Shown here: one piece after another, positions 12,201-21,325 of the stretch | Layout of the letters: every line of letters begins with the position of its first letter | How positions within the stretch are numbered: the stretch's first letter is position 1 | Origin: Lamellibrachia luymesi | Taxonomy: Eukaryota > Annelida > Polychaeta > Sabellida > Siboglinidae | NCBI GenBank assembly: GCA_009193005.1 | Contig: SDWI01000103.1 | Location: 705,458-769,457, forward strand | Reading direction: 5' to 3' | Length of the DNA: 64,000 bases | Program-made: the position numbers and the translations under genes | Notes under the pieces: model-generated | Database searches by the model: none | Told to the model about the DNA's origin: nothing | Seen by the model: the letters and a program-made list of their open reading frames with translations, nothing else

Positions 12201-15200
12201 TCTTGGGGTCACTGTGGAGACCCCCAACATCTGTGAGGTGTGGGAATACTGCCCCAAGGGCAGCCTTCAGGTATGTTGGAAATCTTATTAGGAGGGAGGA
12301 CATTTAAAATTTAAATGCATTTTCTATAACACTGGATTGTGAGAGAAGTTACTTTGAAGGCTTTAAAGTCTTCAAATGTGTTTTGTTTCAGGACGTCATT
12401 TGGAATGAGAACATCAAACTTGATGACATGTTCAAATTCTCCCTGGCCATAGACATATTTAAGGTAAGCATGTGATAAATACATACAAATGTCTCATTAT
12501 TAGTCCCGTAGAAGTGGATGAAACGTGGATTTGGGGGTTTATAGTTTTTTCCTGTTGATTTAGGAAGACTAGGGTGTACACTTTCAGAAAATGACGGGTG
12601 ACACATTGTCACCCTTGGGCAATTTTTTATTTTGCCTGTTTTCTCCATACCCCCTCTGTCATATCATAGTAAGATGAACAAATGAATAGTCCCCGAAAAC
12701 ATGTAGCGACCTTCACCTTTGTGGATTCGTTCTCGTGGCTGGGAGTGCTTCCGGGGACGACAAGATGTAGTTCTAAGTGATGATTTTTTTATTGATGAGA
12801 TTGATAACAACATCTGCCTGCGTTAAAACAGATGCGCGTTCACGTACCACATTTTTTGTTTTAATTTTACCAAAATACGAAGCAGTACAACTAATATGGG
12901 CAATGAAAGATATCAACTGTCTGGAAGCAAGCCAGAGACGTGCAGCAAGATGAACAAAGTCACACTATATTCACACAAAATAAGTGTTGAATTAATAAAA
13001 GATTTTAAATGGGCACATTTACAAGATTGGTGGCATATTTTGCATTTAACTTTATAATATAAATAATGGTGAAATGTCAGTAAATTTGTTAGATTTTGGT
13101 GTAGAAATAGTTAAGAAAAACACGAGCAGGATCATTAATTATTTAATAAGTCAAGATGGTGAAATTCTTTTTAATCATAAATTAAGTAGACCTAGATGTT
13201 ATAAATATTACTTTTTCTAAATCTGTTATATTTAAATCCATACCAGAATAGAATAATTTATCTGGTAACATTCTAGCGGCTTGCAGGATTGAAACAATCA
13301 CTAAATGCAGTAAAATATACCATTATGGCAAACATCAACAACTTGAGGAAAACCTACATGAAAATGATGATTTCACTGTAATGTGTCACAAAAACTGTGT
13401 TTAAACTTACACATCTGTGACACAGATTCAGAGATATCTCAAAAGACAAAAGCGCCACCTTCACATATTCCCCCAAAGAAGACAAGACTATCGAGCATTA
13501 CAAGCTTTTGTTTTCAACAGCATTGCCTATTTTGTAGTGAAAGTACATGGCCCACAGTTTTCTGCGACACAATAACGAAGAAAGTAACAACCAACCGGCC
13601 TGAGTTACTCCCGGGTGATAGGGCTTCGGGCCAGTTCCCGTGACGTGGACATCAATGATGTTTTCTCACATGAGTTGGCACCCATTCCCACATCAATGTT
13701 CACAGAGGTTGGGGAAATGAGGATTTCAAAAGCCAAATCTGTCCTAAAGAAACAACTTCAAGTGTCAGCAAGACATGCATCAAATACAGACGTCACAATA
13801 TCGATGGTTCAGTCCTGCTCTGGGTGGTTTGTTGGCCAAGAGAGGGACAGTGAAGGAATTTGTGAACAATTTCAGAGGTCACATTGAAAGGCTACTGCGT
13901 AAAGGATATGTGTACCTTGTCTTTGACAGGTATCACGAGTACAGCACAAAGAGTGTCACAAGAGGTGCCAGGATCACTGAAGTGAGCAGAATGCATCGAC
14001 TTAAGGCAAATACCGAATTGCCACCACAGAAACTGGGGTTGATCGTAACCGAGAATAAACAACACCTAATGGACATTATCTGCACAGAGCTGATAAATGA
14101 CGAGTCATTCCACCATGACCACCTAAATAAACACCTAATGGACATTATTTGCACAGAGCTGATAAATGACGAGTCATTCCACCATGATCACCTGAGGCAA
14201 CACAAGTTTGTTATCACAGGGCAAGACAGAACTCATGTGGAAATCAGCAATGGTGGAGTTATCATTCAGAGGAGGGACATGGACACCACTTACGAAGAGG
14301 CTGACAACATCACAGTACAGCAGATGCTAATGGTCACAAGAGAAGAACCCAGCGGAATCACTGTGTTATCTGATGACACCGATGTGTTCGTGGTCCTTTT
14401 ACATTATTACCTAAAGGATGATCTGAGAAAATATTAGTGACAATGCGGTCCCCAATCAAAGACCGAGTCATTGTAGATATTGGCTTGACTGTGGAGAAAC
14501 ACAAAGACATCATTCCAGAACTCCTGCCAGCCCATGTGCTTTCGGGATATGACATGGTTGCCTGCTGCATGTTTTGGTATTGGGAAAATTACTATACTGA
14601 AAATAGTGCGATATAGGCATTCTATATCACTTCTGGGTCAAACTAATGCTCCCATGCCAGCTGTGATAAAACAGGCAACATCATTTATGGCTGCATGTTA
14701 CGGACAATCAAATTGTCATACCATGTCAAATGCACGCTTGAATGTATGGGCAGCCCAAACCGGTAAAGGATTCACGATTCAAAAAAATCTATAGACCACA
14801 AAACCCAGTCCAGCCTAAATCTTGGACTTGTCTGCCGGACTATATCCTACATCATGTAACATGCTGATCACAGTAAGCACTGGGGATACAAGATCAGTAT
14901 TCAGTAAAACTTGCCTACATTTGTTAATCAAGACAACTCTATTACACATACACTTAATTAGGGGTTTGTACACATGGCTAACAATATACAGACATTTCCA
15001 GTTTCAACTACTATATTGAGCTGCACCTAAATGTCCTGACGTGTTCTGATTCACCTGATAGACTGTAGCATGGATTGAATCACAGCATTAACATCTATTC
15101 TGTTTTGGTTAGCAAAAGTGTTCATTTTTCAGGGCCTGAAATATCTACATGAAAGTGAACTTGGGTGTCATGGTCGGCTGAAGAGCCCCAACTGTGTCAT

Positions 15201-18200
15201 AGATGGACGCTGGGTGTGCAAGCTGACAGACTATGGTCTTGACCACTTCCGTGGTGGACAATATCTGGATCCGGAAGTGACTGACCACATGAAATACTCA
15301 AGTAAATGTTTGCTGNAGACTGTAGCATGGATTGAATCACAGCATTAACATCTATTCTGTTTTGGTTAGCAAAAGTGTTCATCTTTTCAGGGCCTGAAAT
15401 ATCTACATGAAAGTGAACTTGGGTGTCATGGTCGGCTGAAGAGCCCCAACTGTGTCATAGATGGACGCTGGGTGTGCAAGCTGACAGACTATGGTCTTGA
15501 CCACTTCCGTGGTGGACAATATCTGGATCCGGAAGTGACTGACCACATGAAATACTCAAGTAAATGTTTGCTGTTCAGCTATTCATGATGTTAAGGTGTA
15601 GGTTAATACTTGAATTATGTCATAGTATGCCTGAATATTTCTCTATAATTTATTTTTGCTGAATTTTTTAATCAATGATGACTGATATCCTTCATTCATT
15701 TGCCACACCTTTCTAGTACTTATGACAGTATCTTATATTTATCCAAAGCTATTACCTTAATCCTACATATACCCACACTATACCTCCTCTCGAGCTTTGT
15801 CTACCCAAGTAGTCTTATTATACTAACTTGTGCTGAGTTTCCATAAGCGTGCAGTTTTTATCAACCTACTGCCTACATCCTTCAAACAGGCACTTTCTGC
15901 AGCTGTGATAAACCATGTCCATAATAGACTGTCTACCGATATTAGGGATTAAACACAGTACAGGTGTATGTTCTTACACAGGTCAATTCTGGATGGCTCC
16001 CGAGTTACTGAGGACTCTGGATGGGAAGACACAATCCCAAAAGGGGGACATCTATGCTGGGGCTGTCATCCTCAAGGAAATCTTCTCCCGGAGTTCTCCC
16101 TATTCCGAGTCTGATGAAGTCAGCCCCCCTGGTAAGACTACAGCGTTTTACCCACTACACTGCACAGAAACAGCATCTCAATGTTGGTCAAACACTTGAA
16201 ATGTCCTCCAACACCATTTTATCACTAGCCACAAAACAACATTCCAACAATTCCCACTATTTGAAATACTCAAATTAACACTCAACTTATTCTGTTTACA
16301 AACTGTTATGTGTATCCCTGTGAACATCTCAAACATCATTAGGAGTGTAGATGTAAATTAATTGTGTACAACAGTGATTTGTAGATCTCTTATTTATAAT
16401 ATATTAATGATATCAAGATGGCGGCGAAAACAAACCAGTTTAGTGCACTCAACGTTAAAAATGTAGAAACTCGACATGTTGAAGAAGAGATGGAGTTTGA
16501 GAAAGCTATAGCTGNATGTGTTTTGGTTCAATAGAGATATCTTACGTATTGCTGCACCTTGTATATGTTTATGTTGAATAAAATTCAATTCAATTCAATT
16601 CAATATATTTTTTTTAAACCTATTTATATTTTTAGCTTATTTATATTTTTAATGCATATATGTATGTATACGTTTCTTAAATCTGAAATAAAACTATTTG
16701 TGTTTGTAGATATATGAGACACATATGCCAAGAATTGTTGTATTTGCAGAGATCATTGAGAAAGTGAGAGATGGACCAGGACTCGACATGGGACCATTCC
16801 GCCCGGTCCTCTCAGAGGTGGCAGGTTCAGAGACACTGCGATGTTTGATCTGTCAGAGTTGGACCGAGGACCCGGCAGACAGACCGTCTGTGACACAACT
16901 TCTCAAGGACCTACAACTCATCAACCCTTTCAAGTCAGTGGAATAACATGTTAAATGTATGTTAGAGGAATCTGTTAATTTGACAAGAAATAATTTTTTT
17001 TTTAAATTCTTTTGTGACAATAGTAATGTGAGCAGTATGTTTACAAAATGAGGCAGATAGAAAGGTACTGAATTTTTTTTAACTAAAAAATAAGTCTGGG
17101 TTACATAAAAATGGGTGCAGGCACGCACACAGAAATGTGTTTAAAACAACATGGTATTTTTCTTGGTTGAAAAATGTGTGGCTCCCACTTGTTTTCTGCA
17201 GTTGACCCTCCAAAATAATTTAATCTTTTTTTGATATACACGGTTGGTCATTTTATTTGAGAAACAGTTGTATTTAAATACTGGCAAGACTTTAATTTTA
17301 TTTCAGAAACAGTTGTATTTAAATACTGGCAAGACTTTAATTGTTTAAATGTTTATTTCAGAAACAGTTGTATTTAAATACTGGCAAGACTTTAATTGTT
17401 TAAATGTTAGATTGCTAAATGGGGTACAACATTATCACAATAACAACACCTGATAGTGCATTTCATCATCATATAAATTTATAGTTGGTACAAAACAAAT
17501 TGTGCTATAAACAACGTTGAACTTTATTAAAAAATTCAGTGGCCTTTTCAACTAAATTGAAGTACACCAGGACGCTAGAAATCTGGCCAGTGGATATGGT
17601 GTAGTGGTTCTGATGGTTGTAGGACGGCGAATGTGCTGGATAACATGGTGTCCATGATGGAGAAGTACACAAATAACCTGGAGGAGCTTGTTAGTGAGAG
17701 AACATCTCAGCTGGAGGAGGAGAAGACAAGGTCTGAGGACCTCCTGCTGCGCATGTTGCCAAGGTAACTAAATGTGGAATTCTCAGTCTGTGCATCATTT
17801 CACACAGTGGATGGAAATTTACTAAGTCCTAATGCATGGTTGGTAGCCTACTTTCACCAAGTTGACACATTGCATGGGGTGTAAATCTTAGTAGCAGTGG
17901 TCTTTTATTGTAATACACGTGTAGCTCCTAATGTACCTTTATCAGAAATTATAAAATGTTTGTTTGTGTACTGTGCAGGATTGTTTTGTAGTTTCTACGT
18001 TGTATTGTGTCAAAGGTCAGTTGCTGAGTGTCTGAAGCACGGAGTCGTCGTACAGCCCGAGGCTTTCAACGCTGTTAGCATCTACTTCTCCGACATCGTC
18101 CAGTTCACTAAACTGTCAGCGGCCAGCACTGCCATACAGGTAGGGGGCACCACCAGTTCAGCATGTGTATCACCAATTGATGAGCTTGAAATTCTGACAA

Positions 18201-21032
18201 CTACTAGCTAGAATTAATTTCAAGTAATCTATCTAAAAACATGTTATACAGTTTGTCTGATTTTAGAAAATAAAAATGGAATAAAAAAATCCTTTATTTC
18301 CTATGGCAGTCAAAGGCGACCTTGTAGCTGCAATGAGATCTTCATTGTGTTTTCGTTGCAGGTGGTCACTATGTTGAATGAACTGTACACTATCTTTGAT
18401 GAAATCATTGCCAGCCATGATGTCTACAAGGTAAAGATGCCTCATTTGTTTCTCTATTGTTTTCTCTCCTCCTAATATGATACTTCCACAGCTCTTCTAT
18501 AAAAAACGACATTAGTGGATATTTTTTTTCTTGTTTAGATATTTCGCAGATATTCAGTGCTGTCACCCATACCCTAAGTAAAATGACACAAGTGTATGAC
18601 AACCGATTCCAATTTAAAAGGGACAATTATCTTGTGACATTTCTCATGACCTATACAAATATTAATTTGATGTACAATTATTAGTGTATGGTTCTGGCAC
18701 GTCCTGATGTAACGTAGCAGGTATGGTTATGTTGTACAAAACTGAACAATGAACACATGATAATATCCAAATGTACAGGTGAAAAATATTTATCTCTTCT
18801 TGAGCTATGGATATAATTTGACAATTTAAAACATACAAATCACACGAGAAGAATGACACTCTTGTACCAGCCATTGTGTTGTATAATCCATGGGGCAAAT
18901 GATCATGTTGTTTGGCATTACATGTTTGTGAATATTTTTTATTTTCGCTTGATTCCAAGCTTCAAATATGAGGTGGACTTATAAATGAGAATTCATTCGA
19001 ATGTAGTTTTGATCACTAGATGGCGCTACGAAGAACAGTCCCATGTACACAATACACATGTAATTGAGTTTTTAAATATTGTACTTGTAGTTTATACTAT
19101 AAAGTAAACGAGTTGATGCAAAAAGACAATATCGACAATATTCCTGCGCCGTGTTCTAGTTAAACTGCCCATGTTTGCCAGGTGGAGACAATAGGAGATG
19201 CGTACATGTTGGTGAGTGGGGTACCCCAGGCTAACGCAGACAGCCACGCAGCCCATATTGCAAACTGCGCCCTCCAGTTCCTGAGCGCTGTGCTTCAGTT
19301 CACTGTACCCCATCTACCCGACTACACCCTCAGGATACGAACTGGTCAGTGCCCCATTGAGGCAGGATCAAATAAAAGTTATGGCGTTCCTTCAAACTCT
19401 TTCTGATGATCATACAAGTATATTTATGCTCATACTGGGGTTGAGTCTATTGCAGAAAGACGTACAAAATGGACATTGCTATCTATGAATTAAGCTGTAA
19501 CTAACATTTCTGCAAAATCTGGGTTCTTGTAGTTCTGAAGTCCCATGGCACAGACCTAGTCAGTACAAAAGTGCAGTATAATTAACCTTGTTGAACTGAT
19601 GTAACAAATTTATCTTTACTCTTTTATACTACTTTTTACAAGATATATGTTAACAGATGTGTGTAACTCAGAAGTATGTATTTCATATATAATTAATGAT
19701 AGTAGTTAAGTCCTGCTTCTAGTATGTTTATTGATGGCACTGTCTGGCTATTGAAGGGGTACACAGCGGTCCCGTGGTCGCAGGCATTGTGGGGTTGACG
19801 ATGCCTCGCTACTGTCTCTTTGGAGACACCGTGCTTGTGGCAGCCCTACTCGAGTCTAATGGCCTGCGTATGTAACCATCTTTCACAGTGTGTGCATGTG
19901 AACATATTTTGTTGCAAACATTCTTTCAAAACAACTGTCTACTCTTCTGTAAATTGATATAAATCTGTATAAAATTTTTTTTTGGTTAATCGGCCTATAG
20001 CATTCCGATTAAGTGTCACCAGCTTCTATTGGTCTACAAAATATCAAACAAAACACGCTAGGTTTCGCAGGAAAAATGCCTATTGATTTTTTCATAAATT
20101 TTAAACAAATAGTAACATTCCTCGCAAAAAGACTGTATTGAATACGGGTAATCCTTATGAAACAACATGCTATGCTAAACTGTAGTTTGTGTTCTACAGT
20201 GTTTGCTATGGCAAGCTGATAATGCCATTGTGTCCACGTTTTCTGCGGTTTCAGCCATGCGGATCCACATCAGTGAGACCACATATATGTACCTGGCTGA
20301 TTGTGCTGGATTCAGACTGGCTTACAGGGACAAAGTGGCTCTCAAGGTGGGGTGTTGTCACTAACTTACAGGCACAAAGTGGCTCTCAAGTTGGGGTGTT
20401 GTCACCAACTTACAGGGACAAAGTGGCTCTCAAGGTGGGGTGTTGTCACCAACTTACAGGGACAAAGTGGCTCTCAAGGTGGTGTGTTGTCACCAACTTA
20501 GAATAATGTTTCTTAGTTTCTGTCTTGAACTTTACAAAAATGGAATCATAATGACTGGTTTAAATAGAAAGCAATTTGCATGTGTTTAGGTGATGGTGAC
20601 TGACTAATAACAGAACACAATATATAGTTTCATTTTATTGCTTCATTATTTGACTTCAGCTCACACTGACAGTATAATACATTAAGTTATTATGACTAAA
20701 CATAGCTTACTCGTAGGTGTCCATATTAATTCTAAATTCTCCACCATACTTCTGATACAATTCTTGTTGAAACATCCTAATCCTGCTGATTGGTGTTACA
20801 GGGCAAGGCAGCCATGAAGACTTACTGGCTCGTGGGAAGAGACGACTATGACAAGCCACTGCCTGACTTCAGGGAACTGTCGGCTGAGGATCACCCTCCC
20901 CCTAAACTCCTGGGTGTCACAGGGAAGACAAGTTATTCTCCCACACTGATGAACATACCTAACACCCCGGACAACAGGAAGACTTCTGTCAATGACATTG
21001 CGATGAAGATTGATGAGATGCCATCCACTTAA
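201..21032 (+). CDS. Receptor-type (natriuretic-peptide-receptor-like) guanylate cyclase, 24 exons, 1136 aa
   Basis: Single-pass membrane receptor of the family that makes cGMP from GTP when a peptide binds outside the cell. Exons were joined by hand: every junction is GT-AG, the phases agree, and the summed length (3411 nt) is an exact open frame from ATG 201 to TAA 21030-21032. Order: signal peptide (about 1-21), ANF-receptor ligand-binding domain (about 22-458), membrane segment (about 463-484), kinase-homology domain (about 560-825), signalling helix (827-873), cyclase domain (874-1085) and a short tail. The length suits the GC-A/GC-B class (slightly over 1000 aa). ATG 201 is chosen because a hydrophobic leader (LLLIAVF) follows at once. 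Oddities: the cyclase catalytic Asn/Arg pair is replaced by Leu/Leu, and one kinase exon appears twice around an N. Which vertebrate paralogue it matches, and its ligand, cannot be told from sequence alone. Confidence 0.95.
395..1123 (+). other. Intron 1 of the guanylate cyclase
   Basis: No recognisable gene or element. A repetitive stretch at about 930-1120 (variants of 'aaaccantgcgtggttgtttctataaa') runs up to the exon 2 acceptor 'tggttgtag'. The open frames in it are not conserved in type and are treated as chance. Confidence 0.5.
3094..3365 (+). repeat. 52-bp minisatellite, about 5 copies
   Basis: Tandem copies of a unit beginning 'gtgtggacaatgtaaggcgt' and ending 'gtatggagggtacga', starting near 3094, 3146, 3198, 3250 and 3302 with a partial copy to about 3365. 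Units differ at a few sites (for example 'caggact' or 'cagctct'). It lies inside intron 4 of the guanylate cyclase gene. Long open frames on the minus strand are a by-product of the periodicity. Confidence 0.85.
3686..4062 (+). repeat. Direct duplication of about 185 bp around a single N (3867)
   Basis: The stretch from 'cctggttgtttgct' to 'cccgacgattttagcg' occurs at about 3686-3866 and again at 3868-4062, nearly identical. The second copy has an extra 'atttgacctatgg'. The single N lies exactly at the junction. The same pattern recurs at 15316, 37443 and 46692, so this is more likely an assembly join of overlapping contigs or two haplotypes than a biological repeat. Confidence 0.8.
4142..4300 (+). 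repeat. Short 'tcctctgacccg' tandem array
   Basis: About ten imperfect copies of a 12-15-bp unit related to 'gtcctctgacccgtcgtctg'. Both strands are open over this stretch, which explains the Ser/Asp/Pro-rich and Thr/Gly-rich frames. These are not considered genes. Confidence 0.75.
8426..8806 (+). repeat. Near-perfect palindrome with 105-bp arms around a 115-base N gap
   Basis: The left arm (about 8430-8546, starting 'atttttatttggtgagcgaa') and right arm (about 8689-8806) are reverse complements, with one difference seen in about 105 bases (ctaccgcacc versus ctactgcacc). Both run into (TA)n tracts next to the N run at 8557-8671. In the relative at 23.8 kb this segment is present once, so here it has been copied in inverted orientation. 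A hairpin of this kind often breaks assemblies, which would explain the gap; a false inverted join is the alternative. Confidence 0.85.
8557..8671. other. Assembly gap (115 N)
   Basis: Unresolved bases flanked by alternating TA on both sides at the centre of the palindrome. Gap length may be an estimate. Frames drawn across it are meaningless. Confidence 0.99.
8812..9470 (+). pseudogene. C-terminal fragment of a LINE reverse transcriptase ORF, frame-broken
   Basis: Translated in pieces, this shows the C-terminal part of an endonuclease/reverse-transcriptase polyprotein: INAKKTKFMAYN, then VNDFKYVCSWVDSTEEDI, then NLKERLFMATVESLLLYGSEA, then a stretch resembling the terminal 'HVTNEELCG...VTDKI' region. 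The frame changes at least three times and there are internal stops. It sits inside the TTAA-flanked element, downstream of the palindrome. It resembles the degraded LINE at 51.1-53.5 kb in type, but I see no close nucleotide match. Confidence 0.7.
10513..10602 (+). repeat. Alternating purine-pyrimidine (ACGC/ATGC) microsatellite
   Basis: Runs such as 'cacatacatgcatgcatgca' and 'acacacgcatacacgtgcac' in intron 9 of the guanylate cyclase. Similar tracts lie at about 11945-12010 and 63615-63672. Such sequence can adopt left-handed DNA; no gene is implied. Confidence 0.8.
13260..14820 (+). mobile_element. Decayed transposon-derived ORF (zinc-binding and DDTDVFV motifs) in a cyclase intron
   Basis: Overlapping frames at 13383-13643, 13615-13887 and 13775-14437 read as one ancestral protein broken by frameshifts. 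An N-terminal Cys/His stretch (CFQQHCLFCSE) is followed by VYLVFDRYHEYS, RGAR and the acidic motif SDDTDVFVVLLHYY near 14370-14410. I recognise this as a widespread animal ORF type found in many copies with no host role and presumed to belong to a DNA transposon; the superfamily is not certain. A 60-bp segment (unit LMDIICTELINDESFHHDHL) is duplicated in tandem at about 14069-14190. It lies in intron 14 (12464-15132) of the guanylate cyclase gene and shares its strand. Confidence 0.55.
15060..15573 (+). repeat. Direct duplication of a kinase-domain exon around a single N (15316)
   Basis: About 256 bp starting 'agactgtagcatggattgaa' occurs at 15060-15315 and 15317-15573, differing by one base in the polypyrimidine tract before the acceptor. 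Each copy carries the same 169-nt exon (15133-15301 and 15391-15559) with intact splice sites. Because 169 is not a multiple of three, using both exons would shift the frame, so at most one is used. The N at the joint points to assembly rather than a real exon duplication. Confidence 0.85.
16400..16612 (+). mobile_element. Internally deleted non-LTR element fragment ending in (aattc)n
   Basis: An ATG (about 16420) opens MAAKTNQFSALNVKNVETRH, which looks like the start of a LINE ORF. After the single N at 16515 the sequence reads as a LINE-like 3' end ('gttgaataaaattcaattc') closing in an aattc microsatellite. The two halves may be a 5' piece and a 3' piece joined by deletion or by the assembly join. 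It lies in intron 16 of the guanylate cyclase. Confidence 0.4.
17252..17404 (+). repeat. About 50-bp tandem repeat, 3 copies
   Basis: Copies starting near 17252, 17297 and 17352 share 'gaaacagttgtatttaaata' followed by 'ctggcaagactttaatt'. It is located in intron 17 of the guanylate cyclase, upstream of exon 18. Confidence 0.8.
17623..21032 (+). other. Signalling helix and catalytic-site-altered guanylyl cyclase domain (exons 18-24)
   Basis: Exons: 17623-17763, 18016-18139, 18362-18430, 19182-19344, 19757-19867, 20255-20346, 20802-21032. Exon 18 is the coiled helix (LEELVSERTSQLEEEK) that couples receptor to cyclase. The metal-binding aspartates are present (FSDIV, D900; IGDAY, D944). So are the guanine-selecting Glu of VETIGD (E940) and Cys of PRYCLFGD (C1012). 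The motif normally GDTVNTASRMES reads GDTVLVAALLES: the Asn and Arg that stabilise the transition state are Leu1019 (CTT, 19834-19836) and Leu1023 (CTA, 19846-19848). The usual DIVGF also reads DIVQF. The fold looks kept but catalysis is probably weak or lost. Exon 24 ends the domain with TYWLVGR and adds about 65 residues of low-similarity tail. Confidence 0.9.
20321..20500 (+). repeat. 44-bp minisatellite copied from the exon 23 / intron 23 junction
   Basis: The unit 'cttacagggacaaagtggct' plus 'ctcaaggtggggtgttgtca' starts at 20321 (inside exon 23), 20365, 20409 and 20453. Copy 1 contains the true exon end (...GACAAAGTGGCTCTCAAG|gtgggg, 20346). Each extra copy repeats the last 19 exon bases, an AG acceptor-like 'ttacag' before them and the donor after them. 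The array therefore creates several competing donors and potential 19-nt micro-exons. A 19-nt insertion would break the frame. Confidence 0.85.
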
Positions 21033-21325
21033 TTGAATCACTACTTTGGAGTGGACAACAATTTTGAGGCAGCACAAACAACAACTGACGGAGATTTACA
21101 TATATCAGACTCTGGAAGACATAATAACCACAGTGATATCATTGTGAATTGTTACAATATTGGGAGAGAGGAGACAATAGCCAAGTTAAAAGTAAAAATT
21201 ATCAAACGTATTTGCTGTTCCATAAAACCAATTCTAGCAGCAACTAAATGCTGGTGTTTTGCAGGAAGCTTCCTTCCTTCCTGACTCTACTTCTCCCAGC
21301 CTGCCGGCTAGGGTGATCACATCTC
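21033..21325. other. Convergent 3' ends of the guanylate cyclase and NAT10
   Basis: Only 293 bp separate the cyclase stop codon (+) and the NAT10 stop codon (-). I see no AATAAA or ATTAAA on either strand in this gap. The first AATAAA on + after the cyclase stop is at 21664-21669, beyond the last NAT10 exon. The first on - after the NAT10 stop is at about 20639-20634, in the last cyclase intron. The two transcripts therefore may overlap as natural antisense 3' UTRs. This is inferred from signals only. Confidence 0.5.

Larger units (their letters stand above)
10830..16933 (+). other. Membrane segment and kinase-homology domain of the guanylate cyclase (exons 10-17)
   Basis: Exons: 10830-10908 (membrane helix), 11157-11256, 11638-11880, 12163-12270, 12392-12463, 15133-15301 (or its copy 15391-15559), 15982-16131, 16750-16933. 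Exon 12 carries a Ser/Thr-rich juxtamembrane stretch (residues about 523-558), where related receptors are regulated by phosphorylation, then the ATP-site lysine in VAVK (K580). The catalytic-loop equivalent reads HGRLKSPN rather than HRD, and the metal loop reads DYG. That is normal for this family's pseudokinase and predicts ATP-dependent regulation without kinase activity. FWMAPELL and DPADRPS are the APE-type and C-lobe motifs. Exon 17 uses the donor AA|gtcagt at 16933/16934; reading on meets a stop at SVE. Confidence 0.93.

Noticed and set aside
15133..15559. Tandem exon duplication in the kinase-homology domain as a real alternative-splicing cassette
   Set aside because: The exon is 169 nt, copies are nearly identical including intron flanks, and a single N separates them; an assembly join explains this better.
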